DNA of 64,000 nt. Source: Schistocerca nitens (Eukaryota; Arthropoda; Insecta; Orthoptera; Acrididae). Both the position numbers and the translations under genes were made by a program. The stretch covers positions 354,497,234 through 354,561,233 of the forward strand of contig NC_064622.1 in the NCBI RefSeq assembly GCF_023898315.1, in the 5' to 3' direction. The notes under the pieces were generated by a model, which saw only the letters and a program-made list of their open reading frames with translations, was not told the DNA's origin and did not search any database. How positions within the stretch are numbered: the stretch's first letter is position 1; each line of letters starts with the position of its first letter. Below are positions 32,374-43,594 of the stretch, piece by piece.

Positions 32374-33694
32374 TACGAGGGTGAGTCAAATCAATATCTT
32401 AAATTTGTAATAACAAATCGAAATTTCGCTCCGTTATCCTGTAATTTGGTAAGCGTGCTAAAAACAGCGTGCAAAATGGCCTGTAGGTGGCAGAATAGTG
32501 CAGATGCACACATACCGTCACAGTATCAGTATAAAGATGGCCGCCCCACTTGCGACTTGCACCAGGGAAGAACAGCGTTCTGTTATTCGGTCTTTGCGTA
32601 GTGAAGGTGTGAAACATATTGAAATTCATCGACGAATGAAGGTTCAGTACGGTGATGCATGTTTGTCACAGCAGCAAGTCTACGAATGGAGCAGGAAGTT
32701 CGCAAATGGTGTGACTTCAGTGGAAGATGCACCTCGTCCAGGTCAGGCACTACGAGTTGTGACTCCACAGAAAATTGCAGCAGTTGAAGCCATAGTGAAG
32801 GAAAACCGCCGAGTGACACTGAATGACATTGCAGCATGTTTACAGATTAGTCATGGGCCAGCACAACACATTGTGCATGATGTGATCCAGTTTCACAAAA
32901 TGTCTGCAATATGGGTGCCAAGGCAGCTGACTCTTGAAATGAGAGAACGATGTGTTGATGCTTGTGAAGAACTTCTTCGGCGCTTTGAACGAGAAGGTGA
33001 TGGCTTCCTTGCAAGAATCGTTACTGGAGGCGAAACCTGGGTTCACTTCTACCAACCGGAAACGAAGAGAGCGAGCAAGGCATGGCGCTATTCCTCATCA
33101 CCAAAACCAAAGAAGTTTTGAACAGAACCATCAGCAGGGGAGGTTATGCTGACTCTCTTTTGGGACGACAAAAGCGTTATATTGGAGCATTACATGCCTT
33201 GAGGGACCACTGTCACCAGTGCATCATACACAGATCTCCTAAAAAATAATCTGCTGCCTGCAATCAAATCAAAGCGACGTGGATTGCTGTCAGCAGGTGT
33301 CCTTTTGCAACATGACAACATGACAATGCAAGGCACCACAGTGCCCGTACAACAGTTGCAACAATCACAGACCTGCATTTTGAGTGTCTTCTTCATCCAC
33401 CATACTCACCAGATCTTGTCCCAAGTGATTTATATATGTATGGACCACTAAAAGACGCAATGGGAGGAAAGAAGTTCCGTTCTAATGAAGAGGTACGCCA
33501 CGCGGTGCATGAGTGGTTGCGCGGACTACAAAAAAAAATTTTTTCTAAAGGAATTAATGCACTTTGTAAGAGCTAGAGGTCTTGCATTGAGAGTGGGGGA
33601 GATTCTTTTTAAAAGTGATACAGATTTGTACCACTTCTGCACAATAAATAATACTTCAAAAATATTTAAGGTTTTCATTGGACTCACCCTCGTA
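32374..33694 (+). mobile_element. mariner element, family B, copy 1
   Basis: Complete 1321-bp element with ends 'tacgagggtgagtcaaat' and the reverse 'attggactcaccctcgta', TA target. It lies inside an R1-like LINE relic. A second copy at 46248-47547 is inserted in another mariner. Confidence 0.97.
32537..33645 (+). pseudogene. mariner family B transposase, broken
   Basis: Starts MAAPLATCTREEQRSVIRSL; first helix-turn-helix (HIEIHRRMKVQYGDACLS, QQVYEWSRKF), second DNA-binding unit (TLNDIAACLQISHG). The first catalytic motif is VTGGETWVHF, where active mariners have GDETW: the Asp has become Gly. A TGA follows SSPKPKKF at about 33119, and further on the second and third Asp motifs lie in shifted frames ('ttgcaacatgacaacatgac', 'catactcaccagatcttgtc'). 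The C-terminus is recognisable as a broken 'LRGL.KKFF..GINALCKR' type. The start follows from the copy at 47384, which has the same Met. No activity expected. Confidence 0.9.
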
Positions 33695-33993
33695 CAGTTG
33701 TGAGAAAATGAATGAGACATTGCAGACAGAGGCAGGAGAATATACGAATAACTCCCTTATATCAGATAGAGACTAAAATTGAGGTTTCATGACCCGTCGA
33801 TTTGTCTGGTACATTACCTGACGAATCTGGCTCGTATGCTACGTATCTGAAGAAAATGAAAAGTCACATTAATGAAAGTTGTGCCTGTGGCAGTGTGGAC
33901 ATTCCGGAGCACACATTGTGAGACTGTGCGGTCTACGAAGACGTATTGGATAACAGCTATCAGGCATTAAGGATATTGGCTGGCGAAGCAGCA

Positions 33994-34900
33994 CTGACAA
34001 GGGAAACTCCCCATCGCAACCCCATCAGATTTAGCGGTAAGATGGCCCAGTGAACGCAGGTTAAGCATGGAAACAAAAATAAGGTGCACTGAACTGTGAA
34101 AAAAAGAAGCAAAATAGAAACAGTGGGCGGTCCAAGTCCAGTATGTGAAACATCGAGGGAAGCGCACCAACAACGGCGTCTTCGTTGTGTTGTCATGGTG
34201 TTGGACTGCAAAGCCGGAAATCCGTGGTCAAGTCTCTCTCGTACCCAAAATATATTTTTTTTCACAAAATTATGAACCTTCCGTCCGATCATTTCGCTGT
34301 ATTCGCATATGTGTCCGTGTCGTGGTGCAACGCTCGTTTGCAATAGCGAGGTGTAAGGAAGGGACCTCCAGACGTACGAATCTCCTATAAGAACTACACA
34401 AGCACCAATCTTATGAATCGCGTTTTGTTTTGGAAGTTTTGACTCTTTAATTCTTTTGTTACATCATAGTTTACACCAGTTGTTTTCATTTCTGTGAGAG
34501 GCGTACGAGGCCTCTCGCCTGCTCTCACTATTAACCACATTAACTTACGACGGTAATATATTCTTACCACCTGACTCGTATTCTGTAACCAATATATAGC
34601 ATGAGAGTTGCCAAGGCTACAGAAGGAGAACAGAAACGTCAATGACCGGACGGAAGGTTCATAGTTTTTTGAAGAAAGGAGCACGAGGGAGGCTTGAACA
34701 CGGATCTTCCGCTTTGCAGTGCAACACCGTGACACAACCAGGACTCCATGATTCGTGAACTTCCCTCCATGCTGAACATCTTGAGCTTGGACCGTTCATT
34801 GTTTCTATTTTGCTTCTTTTTTTTCCAGATTCTTCTTCTTTTCATCCTTGGTCTGCGCTCAGATTTTGACGGGCTACCCGCTGGGACCAACTTTACACGC
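33994..34900. mobile_element. foldback (long inverted repeat) element
   Basis: Two arms of about 195 bp, 34092-34291 and 34640-34830, are inverted copies of each other at roughly 75-80% identity by eye; both contain 'gaagcaaaatagaaaca', 'ggtccaag', 'tggactgcaaag'-like and 'atgaaccttccgtcc' words in mirrored order. Spacer about 350 bp. The left end 'ctgacaagggaaactcccc' may be the terminus; the right terminus seems lost. No transposase inside, so it resembles a MITE or foldback element. Confidence 0.75.
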
Positions 34901-35272
34901 ACTTTTCACTTCTTCAAAACATTCTGGAGAATATCTTAAGCACTTGATACAGTGGTGTTTTAACACAACGATTTGTGACGAAACTGCACTGACACACTAC
35001 GGCCACATACACAACATTTAACACTGTCTGCTCACAACTGACGGGTCGAATGCACATCTTTTGTTTGCAGTTGTTAGCTCAAATTACCACCGCAGTCACT
35101 GCGACCACGTCGCTTACACGAAAGAAACCTGTTTCAGAACTGTTTGGACTGATGGTGTTTGTAGCTTGTGTGCTTTGAGGATATTGCAAAGCTTGGAGAT
35201 GAAAAAATAGTACGAGACTAAATTACAAATCAAACTAACAACTATGCGCACTACGAGTTACACCATTCTTTA

Positions 35273-36698
35273 TACACTCCTGGAAATGGAAAAAAGAACA
35301 CATTGACACCGGTGTGTCAGACCCACCATACTTGCTCCGGACACTGCGAGAGGGCTGTACAAGCAATGATAACACGCACGGCACAGCGGACACACCAGGA
35401 ACCGCGGTGTTGGCCGTCGAATGGCGCTAGCTGCGCAGCATTTGTGCACCGCCGCCGTCAGTGTCAGCCAGTTTGCCGTGGCATACGGAGCTCCATCGCA
35501 GTCTTTAACACTGGTAGCACGCCGCGACAGCGTGGACGTGAACCGTATGTGCAGTTGACGGACTTTGAGCGAGGGCGTATAGTGGGCATGCGGGAGGCCG
35601 GGTGGACGTACCGCCGAATTGCTCAACACGTGGGGCGTGAGGTCTCCACAGTACATCGATGTTGTCGCCAATGGTCGGCGGAAGGTGCACGTGCCCGTCG
35701 ACCTTGGACCGGACCGCAGCGACGCACGGATGCACGCCAAGACCGTAGGATCCTACGCAGTGCCGTAGGGGACCGCACCGCCACTTCCCAGCAAATTAGG
35801 GACACTGTTGCTCCTGGGGTATCGGCGAGGACCATTCGCAACCGTCTCCATGAAGCTGGGCTACGGTCCCGCACACCGTTAGGCCGTCTTCCGCTCACGC
35901 CCCAACATCGTGCAGCCCGCCTCCAGTGGTGTCGCGACAGGCGTGAATGGAGGGACGAATGGAGACGTGTCGTCTTCAGCGATGAGAGTCGCTTCTGCCT
36001 TGGTGCCAATGATGGTCGTATGCGTGTTTGGCGCCGTGCAGGTGAGCGCCACAATCAGGACTGCATACGACCGAGGCACACAGGGCCAACACCCGGCATC
36101 ATGGTGTGGGGAGCGATCTCCTACACTGGCCGTACACCACTGGTGATCGTCGAGGGGACACTGAATAGTGCACGGTACATCCAAACCGTCATCGAACCCA
36201 TCGTTCTACCATTCCTAGACCGGCAAGGGAACTTGCTGTTCCAACAGGACAGTGCACGTCCGCATGTATCCCGTGCCACCCAACGTGCTCTAGAAGGTGT
36301 AAGTCAACTATCCTGGCCAGCAAGATCTCCGGATCTGTCCCCCATCGAGCATGTTTGGGACTGGATGAAGCGTCGTCTCACGCGGTCTGCACGTCCAGCA
36401 CGAACGCTGGTCCAACTGAGGCGCCAGGTGGAAATGGCATGGCAAGCCGTTCCACAGGACTACATCCAGCATCTCTACGATCGTCTCCATGGGAGAATAG
36501 CAGCCTGCATTGCTGCGAAAGGTGGATATACACTGTACTAGTGCCGACATTGTGCATGCTCTGTTGCCTGTGTCTATGTGCCTGTGGTTCTGTCAGTGTG
36601 ATCATGTGATGTATCTGACCCCAGGAATGTGTCAATAAAGTTTCCCCTTCCTGGGACAATGAATTCACGGTGTTCTTATTTCAATTTCCAGGAGTGTA
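35273..36698 (+). mobile_element. Tc1-like transposon, family E, nearly intact
   Basis: 1426 bp, TA target, terminal repeats beginning 'tacactcctggaaat' and matching at 27 of 29 positions. The single transposase frame is open from end to end (separate entry). Absence of internal insertions and the good ends point to a young copy. Confidence 0.97.
35519..36541 (+). CDS. Tc1 family E transposase, open frame with ACG at the expected start
   Basis: Cut-and-paste transposase acting on its own terminal repeats at TA sites. The open frame runs from 35303 to 36541 (412 codons), but homology begins at PRQRGREPYVQLTDFERG. Starting there gives 340 residues, the usual Tc1 length, and the codon before Pro is ACG rather than ATG. 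Upstream in-frame Mets (35303, 35366) would add 72 or 51 residues of unlike sequence. Domains: helix-turn-helix WTYRRIAQHVGREVSTV, a second basic DNA-binding part (TSQQIRDTVAPGVSARTIRN), then RNase-H-fold core: Asp in VFSDESRF (35981), Asp in LFQQDSARPHVS (36248), Glu in SPDLSPIEHVWD (36347). Only 32 residues separate the last two, against 34 in typical Tc1. No stops or frameshifts seen. Confidence 0.92.
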   Translation, partial: TPRQRGREPYVQLTDFERGRIVGMREAGWTYRRIAQHVGREVSTVHRCCRQWSAEGARARRPWTGPQRRTDARQDRRILRSAVGDRTATSQQIRDTVAPGVSARTIRNRLHEAGLRSRTPLGRLPLTPQHRAARLQWCRDRREWRDEWRRVVFSDESRFCLGANDGRMRVWRRAGERHNQDCIRPRHTGPTPGIMVWGAISYTGRTPLVIVEGTLNSARYIQTVIEPIVLPFLDRQGNLLFQQDSARPHVSRATQRALEGVSQLSWPARSPDLSPIEHVWDWMKRRLTRSARPARTLVQLRRQVEMAWQAVPQDYIQHLYDRLHGRIAACIAAKGGYTLY

Positions 36699-36840
36699 GT
36701 TTTCAATTTGAGAAGGCTTGGGCTTACAACATTTTTTTTTTTACTGCAGATATTTTTATCTATGCACTAACAGTTACCAACTTCGTTCTGCACCATATAC
36801 AGTTAATTATAAGCTTGAGTTCTAACAATGACATGATAAA

Positions 36841-37470
36841 TACGAGGGTTCGAATTTCAATAGTGGCAACTATTTATTTGCAGCTCGTACAAAATGATAC
36901 GTGTTTCAAAGTTGTATTGACCTTCAAAGTAGTTACCAGCATTGTGTATAACCCGTTGCCAGCGATGTGGAAGTCGTAGGATACTCTTAGCAGCGCCTGT
37001 TGTGTAGACAGTTCGAGCGGCGCCGTCTGCTGCCCGACGAATTTATAGCAGATCTGAAGCGAATGCCGTGAAGTGTTTCCTTCCGTTTAGAAATCGAGAG
37101 TTGAACTCACGAGGGCTTAAGTCAGGGGAGTGCAGTAGGTTCAAAATGGTTCAAATGGCTCTGAGCACTATGGGACTCAACTGCTGTGGTCATTAGTCCC
37201 CTAGAACTTAGAACTACTTAAACCTAACTAACCTAAGGACATCACAAACATCCATGCCCGAGGCAGGATTCGAACCTGCGACCGTAGCAGTCGCACGGTT
37301 CCGGACTGCGCGCCTAGAACCGCGAGACCACCGCGGCCGGCAGTGCAGTAGGTGGTATAGCACTTAACAACCCCATCAGTCATGCAATTCAGTAACAGCT
37401 TGCACTGTACGTGCTTGAGCATTGTCCTGCAAAATGATAGTCAGGTCCTGCAGAAAGTGTCATCACTTCT
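36841..37470 (-). mobile_element. mariner-like fragment (family D) with a SINE
   Basis: Left terminus 'tacgagggttcgaatttc'. The minus strand reads QDNAQARTVQAVTELHD near 37420 (second Asp motif), then 'LLHSPDLSPREFNSRF' across the SINE and 'GRKHFTAFASDLL' and 'LPHRWQRVIHNAGNYFEGQ' to the C-terminus. The third position of the triad sits in SPDLSPRE, degraded. The N-terminal half is absent; the sequence changes abruptly near 37500. Confidence 0.8.
37141..37341 (-). mobile_element. tRNA-derived SINE-1, full length
   Basis: Complete minus-strand copy with head 'gccggccgcggtggtctcgc', B-box 'ggttcgaatcc'. Exact 12-bp duplication AGTGCAGTAGGT at 37129-37140 and 37342-37353. Confidence 0.97.
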
Positions 37471-37509
37471 GTCTCTATGCTGTTCATTTTTGGAACACAA
37501 CCTACGACC

Positions 37510-37830
37510 AGGCTGGACGATGAAGGCTGGAATTTACACGCCAATGCCACAACTGGACATCCACTGAGAGGCGGTTGTTAGCCTTTTCAGATGAAGCACG
37601 TTTCGTGCTACATTGGACAGATGGGCGCTGGCGTGGAGGGCGTGAAACGTCTGAAAGCAAACACCCTTCAGCTATCGTCGGAAGGGTCCTGGCTTCGAAG
37701 CCTTGTGGTGTGGGGAATGTTTTCGTGGCATTCGCTTCGTGATCTCGTCGTCTCGACGGCACAATGGATCAACACAAACGTTAATCTAATCTTAGGGACC
37801 ATATTCAGGCTTTTGAATGGTAGTCACATT
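37510..37830 (+). mobile_element. Tc1-like core fragment
   Basis: The plus strand reads AFSDEARFVLHWTDGRWRGG near 37590, the first-Asp region of a Tc1-like transposase, then 'KHPSAIVGRVLASKPCGVGN' and 'DLVVSTAQWINTNVNLILGT' in shifted frames. No ends visible. Confidence 0.6.
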
Positions 37831-40068
37831 AATGTTTACATTCTCTGTAAACCAGCTAGTTCATGTTTAGGACATTAAAATTGTTATCAGTAGGGAAAAG
37901 ATGGAGGGAAGTCCCACGGGTCTTGGGAGATAAGCAGGCGAATCGAAATGGTGGACCGGGCGCTAGAAAGTGCGTCTGAGGAATGAGTAAATGGAGAGTG
38001 AGATGCGGGGCTAAGATGTTCATAAATTATTCCAAATGGGCCTTGGATGCAACTAACCGGAATTCTTAACAACGTGGCATATAATCACACGATTTGGATT
38101 AATATTCTGACGCTAAAAAGAGATCTAAGCGCATATTACATGAAGGCCCATGGTTGCATACTCATAAGTCAGCATCGCTGCCACAGCAACTCGTTACTTC
38201 GAATACTCCAGACAAAGCATCTTCTTTTAAAATTATAACAGTAGCATGTACTAGTACTTTCTGATGTTGGCCTAATGTATGTATGAAAGTGAAATTATTG
38301 TGTCAGACCTACTTTATTCGTCTGGGCCCACATTACCGGAGTTAGCTTTCCAGTCCTATTCCTTTACGTAATCCTAGATTTTACTAAAGTGGAGGTGCTT
38401 AAGTAGTTATTTGAAGTGCTTTATACACTGCGTTGATTGTTAATAATTTAACAAGAAATACCTTAATTCTTTCAAATGTCCCACATGTTAGTAAAGGTTA
38501 ATTACATCTTTCACTTCATTAAATGCGTTTGAATATTTCTCAGAAAAGCACTATTAAAAGTAATTTTGTTAGGATACAAATCTGACTGTAAAAATGGTTA
38601 AAAACCAGCTAACGTACTCTGCCTGTTTAAGAGTCTGCAATTTTATCTTCAGATCAGTCATGTTTGTAATTTTATTACTAAATATTGTGTACATGTTTCT
38701 ACTCTGCTAAATATTGAAACTGTTTGCAGAAGACTGTTGAAGAGTGTCTAACAGGGCCTCACACATATTAATTGTTTTGTTCATGCTTATTTGATAGAAA
38801 ATCTTTTCTTGGTTTCTGTTTTCGATCTAAACAGTCTCTTGCAATGGAAGTGTAACCTAAAGTGCAATATTTGTACGATCCTTGGAATAATCAAGCATAT
38901 CAACCGTGAAGGTGCAACAAAAATGTTCCATTCTTTCATGGAAATTTACCAAAACAGCCTCCTATTTATCAATGAGAATATTTGTTATAGGGGTAAAGAC
39001 GCGAAAGAGATAAGGACCGAAACCGTGTTTTTGAACTGACTGCCATCGATTTACGAGTTGACAACCAGTTGACAGGTTTGTCTTTTTGTAACTTATTGTT
39101 CAAAGAACGTTCGTCCCGACAGGTCGCTTCGCAGGTGAGAAAATGAGATAAGTATGTTTTCTACTATTTATATGTAACTTTTCTGATGTATTGTTTGAAC
39201 ACTGTGTAATGCAGGATTTGTAAAGAAGAATAAACGAATTATTCGTTGACACAAGTGCATTAAGCTCACTTTCGAGTGGAAATAATCGTTGCAGCTGGTC
39301 CGCAAAATCAACAGCGGCGCATTTGTCAGCAAATGGCGAAAATCAGCAGATCCACGCAGGTGTTTTGGGATACATCCACTCAGCTCCAACAATTCTTCAA
39401 CGATGACACCTGCAAAGAAATCACATTCAACACGCAATGCGTGCGATGACCTCTTCTGAAGAAATAATTCCGCTGTCCAAATCAAGGATTTACGGGAAAC
39501 TTTCTGGCAAAGCGTTGAAACTTGTGTTTCTAATGTCGGCATCCATTAAAGGAAGAATGGAAGAAGATTGCATGGGAAAACAAAATCTTGTTACTGCGAA
39601 TGAAAGACGTGTCAAAGAAATGAAACGCGTGATATAGAAAGAAAACGATGTACGCCAGATTTCATTACATCAGTACCGAAAAAAGGAAGAAACTAGACAA
39701 CCAGACAATTGATTATTCTTTTAAGACAGATTCACACTTCTCATATCATGACAGTGGCTTCGATATAAATATGGACTTACTATTTGTGAAGGAGTATCCG
39801 AAGAGGAAGAAGATGAACAACAACATCCTTGACTTCAAGGGAGAATCAGAGGACCGAAGAAAATATCTTACTTACTAGGTACCTGGATACCTTAGCCTCA
39901 GTAATTGAACTCTTTCAGGTAACGCAACTAATACTCCTTTCTTGGAGAAGAAAGTATTATTTTTGAACAAGTATTTTTAAGCATTGTATTTAGATTTACG
40001 AGACATTTCAGTTCAATATTATCTAGTGTAACTTGGCTGCAATACAGTAATGTTACATAGAGTTATTT
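37831..40068. other. AT-rich sequence without recognised features
   Basis: Over 2 kb of low-GC DNA. The longest open frames (minus 39168-39542, 124 codons; plus 38791-39039) overlap others, show no known domain and could be chance. This is the longest stretch here without an identifiable transposon. Confidence 0.5.
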
Positions 40069-40079
40069 CAAGTGTGTTT

Positions 40080-40114
40080 TCCATAGTGCTCAGAGCCATT
40101 TGAACCATTTGAAC
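40080..40114 (+). mobile_element. 35-bp SINE-1 tip with target duplication
   Basis: Only the last 35 bp of SINE-1 ('ccatagtgctcagagcc' plus tail), yet flanked by a perfect 11-bp duplication CAAGTGTGTTT at 40069-40079 and 40115-40125. A complete insertion event that copied almost nothing. Confidence 0.93.
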
Positions 40115-40619
40115 CAAGTGTGTTTATTGTGCAGTCATCCACGTTTGTCCATTTTTGTCTCAAATGGGGTAAAAACCCGCATGCAGTGCTTTACCCCATT
40201 TTGTGGTACAAAATCCTGTAATTTTTATTTTAGCTAATTTGTAAATTTTCTATAATTAATAATCAGACAGCTGGAATCTGGATGGATTATAGTTAACAAC
40301 ACAGCCTGTACTTCAATTTGAAACTACGGGAGAAACTACACCTCACTGACCATAATATCAGAAAAACTGAAAATTGAGGTGCTTTAGCCCCACCTATCCT
40401 ACTGGTTTTATGCAAAAGTACATTAAGACATTATATCAGATTCAGGATCCCCAGCTGATATTTCTTTTCTTGCTCGTTGGTAGTCTGAGCATGTTAATGA
40501 TACCAGCTAGTGTACGATAGTGTGATATATTTAGAATGCTATTAATGATTCATGATTAACTTCACTAGTGTTGCTGCTTTTGCCCTTGCTCTGCTAAGCA
40601 AACGTAAAGAGAGTGCAGC

Positions 40620-41340
40620 GGGGAAATTTCATTCAGTGGTTTTAAGTGCTATAAACCAAACCCTTCTTTTATAGCAGTTGTGCGATACATTTATTTTCTT
40701 CCCAATTCGATTCGATGCCTGTTCATTGGTTGTTCGACGTAACCACATTTCGAAGGCTTCGATTATTTCCTTACCTGTCTCTTTACACTGCAGGTAATTC
40801 TCCAGAAAGTTATTTTCAAAATGGGCTGTCGAACACTTAAATTCACATTTATTTTGCGCTCCAAATGCCAAAACTCGTCTAGCATTTTCATTGTCTCATT
40901 TCCTGATCTAATTTGCTCAGTATCACATGATTTAAGGTTGTTAACCTTGTTAACTCTTTTCATTCCGTTGAACTGCTCTTTCTATTTCTTTACTGTTTTT
41001 GAAAAATTGCAGTGCCATCGGCAAACATAATCCTATGATTTCTTCTCACTGGCTTACGTTTCCAACTTTCTTTTCACTTGCCTTTACTGCTGACTTATTG
41101 TACAGATTGAAATAAAATCGGGGATAGTATACAACCCTGTCTCACTCCCTTCTCAATCACTCCATCTTTCTCATGTTCTTCGACTATGATAACTCCTTTT
41201 TGGTTTCTGTACAAGTTGTAGATAACATTTCGCTCCCGTTACTTTATTCCTGCTACCTCCTGAATTTCAAATAATGCATTCAAGATAACAATGTCAAAAA
41301 CTCTCTAAATCAAATAATGCTACAAATAAGTTCTAAAACG
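40620..41340 (-). mobile_element. RTE-type LINE relic
   Basis: The minus strand reads IEAFEMWLRRTTNEQASNRI near 40760, matching the EAFEMWCYRRML..NEEVLNRI block of the LINE at 53747. Upstream are 'EQIRSGNETMKMLDEFWHL' and, near 41130, 'VRQGCILSP'-type sequence from 'gagacagggttgtatac'. Stops throughout. Confidence 0.8.
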
Positions 41341-41845
41341 TAGTGCCAGTATTCCCCCGCACATTTCTACATTTCTTCACAACCAGAGCTGATCTTCCTA
41401 AGGTCTGCTGGTACCACCTCAACCATTGTTCTGAACGTTATTCGTGTCAATATTCGGTAATGTTGATGCAGATGGTACGTAATGAGTCTACACTAATACC
41501 TATAGTTTCTGTGTTTTAATGCTAATAAACAGGTATCGCTTTTTACGGATCATTGTCGTCATCTCTTACAATCTCTGTGGATCCTGACAACTGTCTTCAG
41601 TGGGGTACACTGAATTCCCGATAGTGTAGTAGCAACAACAATAAGTGTTATCTCGTTTGAGATCGTCATAACATTTGGTATATATACCCCCGTATCATGA
41701 GGTGAACTACTTTGTGCACTCTGCTTGGTTATAGTGGCTGGTATCTACTCCTTATTTTTATTCTGTTGCGCTGCAGATTTGTATAATGTATTGTTCACTT
41801 TGCTGTTGGCCTTGACAGCGCGTGAGACTATTGTATTAGCCCCTG

Positions 41846-42050
41846 CAGCGGCGTAACTAGACTGGTGTACCCAAGGCATTGCCCCGGGGGCCACGAGCCT
41901 GAGGGAATCTGGCGACCGAAAAAAAAAAATTAAAATGGAAAAATTAATAAAATCGAATTGCCAAGTGAAATCTTGTCCTATGTTAATATAACGAAAAATA
42001 TGTATTTGGAAATTTTCTGGCTTGAAGATAATGAGAATCAGTCAATCAAC
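41846..42050 (+). mobile_element. hAT-like 5' terminus
   Basis: Starts CAGCGGCGTAACTAG, a hAT-style end, followed by 'ggcattgccccgggggcc'. A similar sequence recurs in direct orientation at 43595. No transposase and no matching right end located. Confidence 0.5.
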
Positions 42051-43243
42051 TACAGCTAGCAGACGATACTGTGTTCAGAGCGTCTATGTGCACATAAACG
42101 AAAGCAGATGTAACACGCTGAGTTAAAGGTTACAGAAACGTTATGAAAATGTAAATGATTTGTAAATTATTTCAATTTACTGATGCGTTCAGTGAACATC
42201 GTCTTTGAACATAATATACAAAGCAAAGATTGTTAGCGACTAGAAACAAGTGAATGGCAGTGAGAAAGCATGCACACAGTCTCTCGATTTCTACAGAAAG
42301 AGCTACTCTCGTCGGCAACTGCTCCGAGAGTCTTCCAGAAAGACCGATTATAACTTACTGTGTCTGGTCAGGGAGTACACAATTGCGTAAGAGCACTTGT
42401 ACAATGGATACTCACTGCTACAAATTACTTATCGTCGAAGTGAGACACAGCATTAAACAATGGCTACAGTGTCAAACCTGATGCGCGCAGTATCAAGTAC
42501 AGTTCTATGGAAACGTGAAGCCAGGAACATGTGGACCCACCGCGCTACGACTAAGGGCACGAACTGCAATGACATAAAGATGAAATCTGACCCACTTACT
42601 TTAATTATAAGGAACCAGAAACAATTTATAAACGATTTCATTCCGTTTATAAGATACCTATAATTTAAAATAAGAATTAGTTTCCAAAAAAATACAGATT
42701 AACGTTTGAAACTGGTCTATAGTCGGTAGAAATTAAAATGTATTGTTCATCATATGCTCATGGAGAAAGCGTGTTTCAAGACACAATCGTGACACAGTCG
42801 ATTTGTCGAACAATATCTGTACGAGCGAATACAGAGATAACCTGGCACGGAAGCTTAATTGGAGGATTATAATTCTTAATATTTCGACTTTCCTGTAATT
42901 ACAAGATTTATAAAGTTTACACTTCTCCATGCTTTGCCACAGACAAAACTTAGTACAGATTCTGCATGACTGGTTTCCGCAGTGAAACTGCCTTAAATAT
43001 AACTGCAGCTTGTCGATGAACTCCATATTCAATAAACATACACGCCGTATGAGAATTTATGTTATGCGTTCACAGAAAGGTGTAACTGATATAACGCCTG
43101 TATTTTGGGTGGCATAGATTGGTGGAGCTAGAGATGTTTTTTGTTGGCTTACCTTCTGACCGCCTCCGTTGTTCCGTGTTCTTACTGCGGTTCAATGTTT
43201 TCCAAAATGTTGCTGACCAGGGATGGACACATTCGTGATGCTC
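42051..43243. other. AT-rich, no supported feature
   Basis: Short frames on both strands without domains. Possibly interior of a non-autonomous hAT element starting at 41846. Confidence 0.4.
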
Positions 43244-43257
43244 GCCAGTCTCCTTTT

Positions 43258-43448
43258 GCCGGCCGCGGTGGTCTCGCGGTTCTAGGCGCTCAGTCCGGAG
43301 CCGCGCAACTGCTACGGTCGCAGGTTCGAATCCTGCCTCGGGCATGGATGTGTGTGATGTCCTTAGGTTAGTTAGGTTTAAGTAGTTCTAAGTTCTAGGG
43401 GACTGATGACCACAGATGTTAAGTCCCATAGTGCTCAGAGCCATTTGA
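43258..43448 (+). mobile_element. tRNA-derived SINE-1, full length
   Basis: Head 'gccggccgcggtggtctcgc', B-box 'ggttcgaatcc', complete body. Exact 14-bp duplication GCCAGTCTCCTTTT at 43244-43257 and 43449-43462, the longest in the window; a young copy. Confidence 0.97.
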
Positions 43449-43594
43449 GCCAGTCTCCTTTTCTCAGACTGATGCTAAGCAACGGCCGCTGCAGAGACGC
43501 CTGTATTGTTGAGAACTGCATCCCGTCGCGATGTTGTTTACTCCGAGAGGATTTGCGGAAAATAAACATTGCAAAATTAACGACAAATAGTAGG

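Larger units (their letters stand above)
31890..33993 (+). mobile_element. R1-like LINE relic interrupted by a mariner
   Basis: Before the mariner: 'QLGVFLDEHCNFARHTE' (thumb of a LINE reverse transcriptase) and 'GLGKEKGRPLFVTGTQ'-like sequence. After it, near 33880, SCACGSVDIPEHTL followed by DCAVYEDVLDN gives a C-x-C-x7-H-x4-C zinc knuckle, as found at the C-terminus of R1-type LINEs. Only the last part of the polymerase remains, with several stops. Confidence 0.7.

Noticed and set aside
39168-39542. 124-codon minus-strand frame in AT-rich DNA
   Set aside because: Fairly long for the composition, but no motif I can name and no neighbouring support. Left unannotated as a gene.
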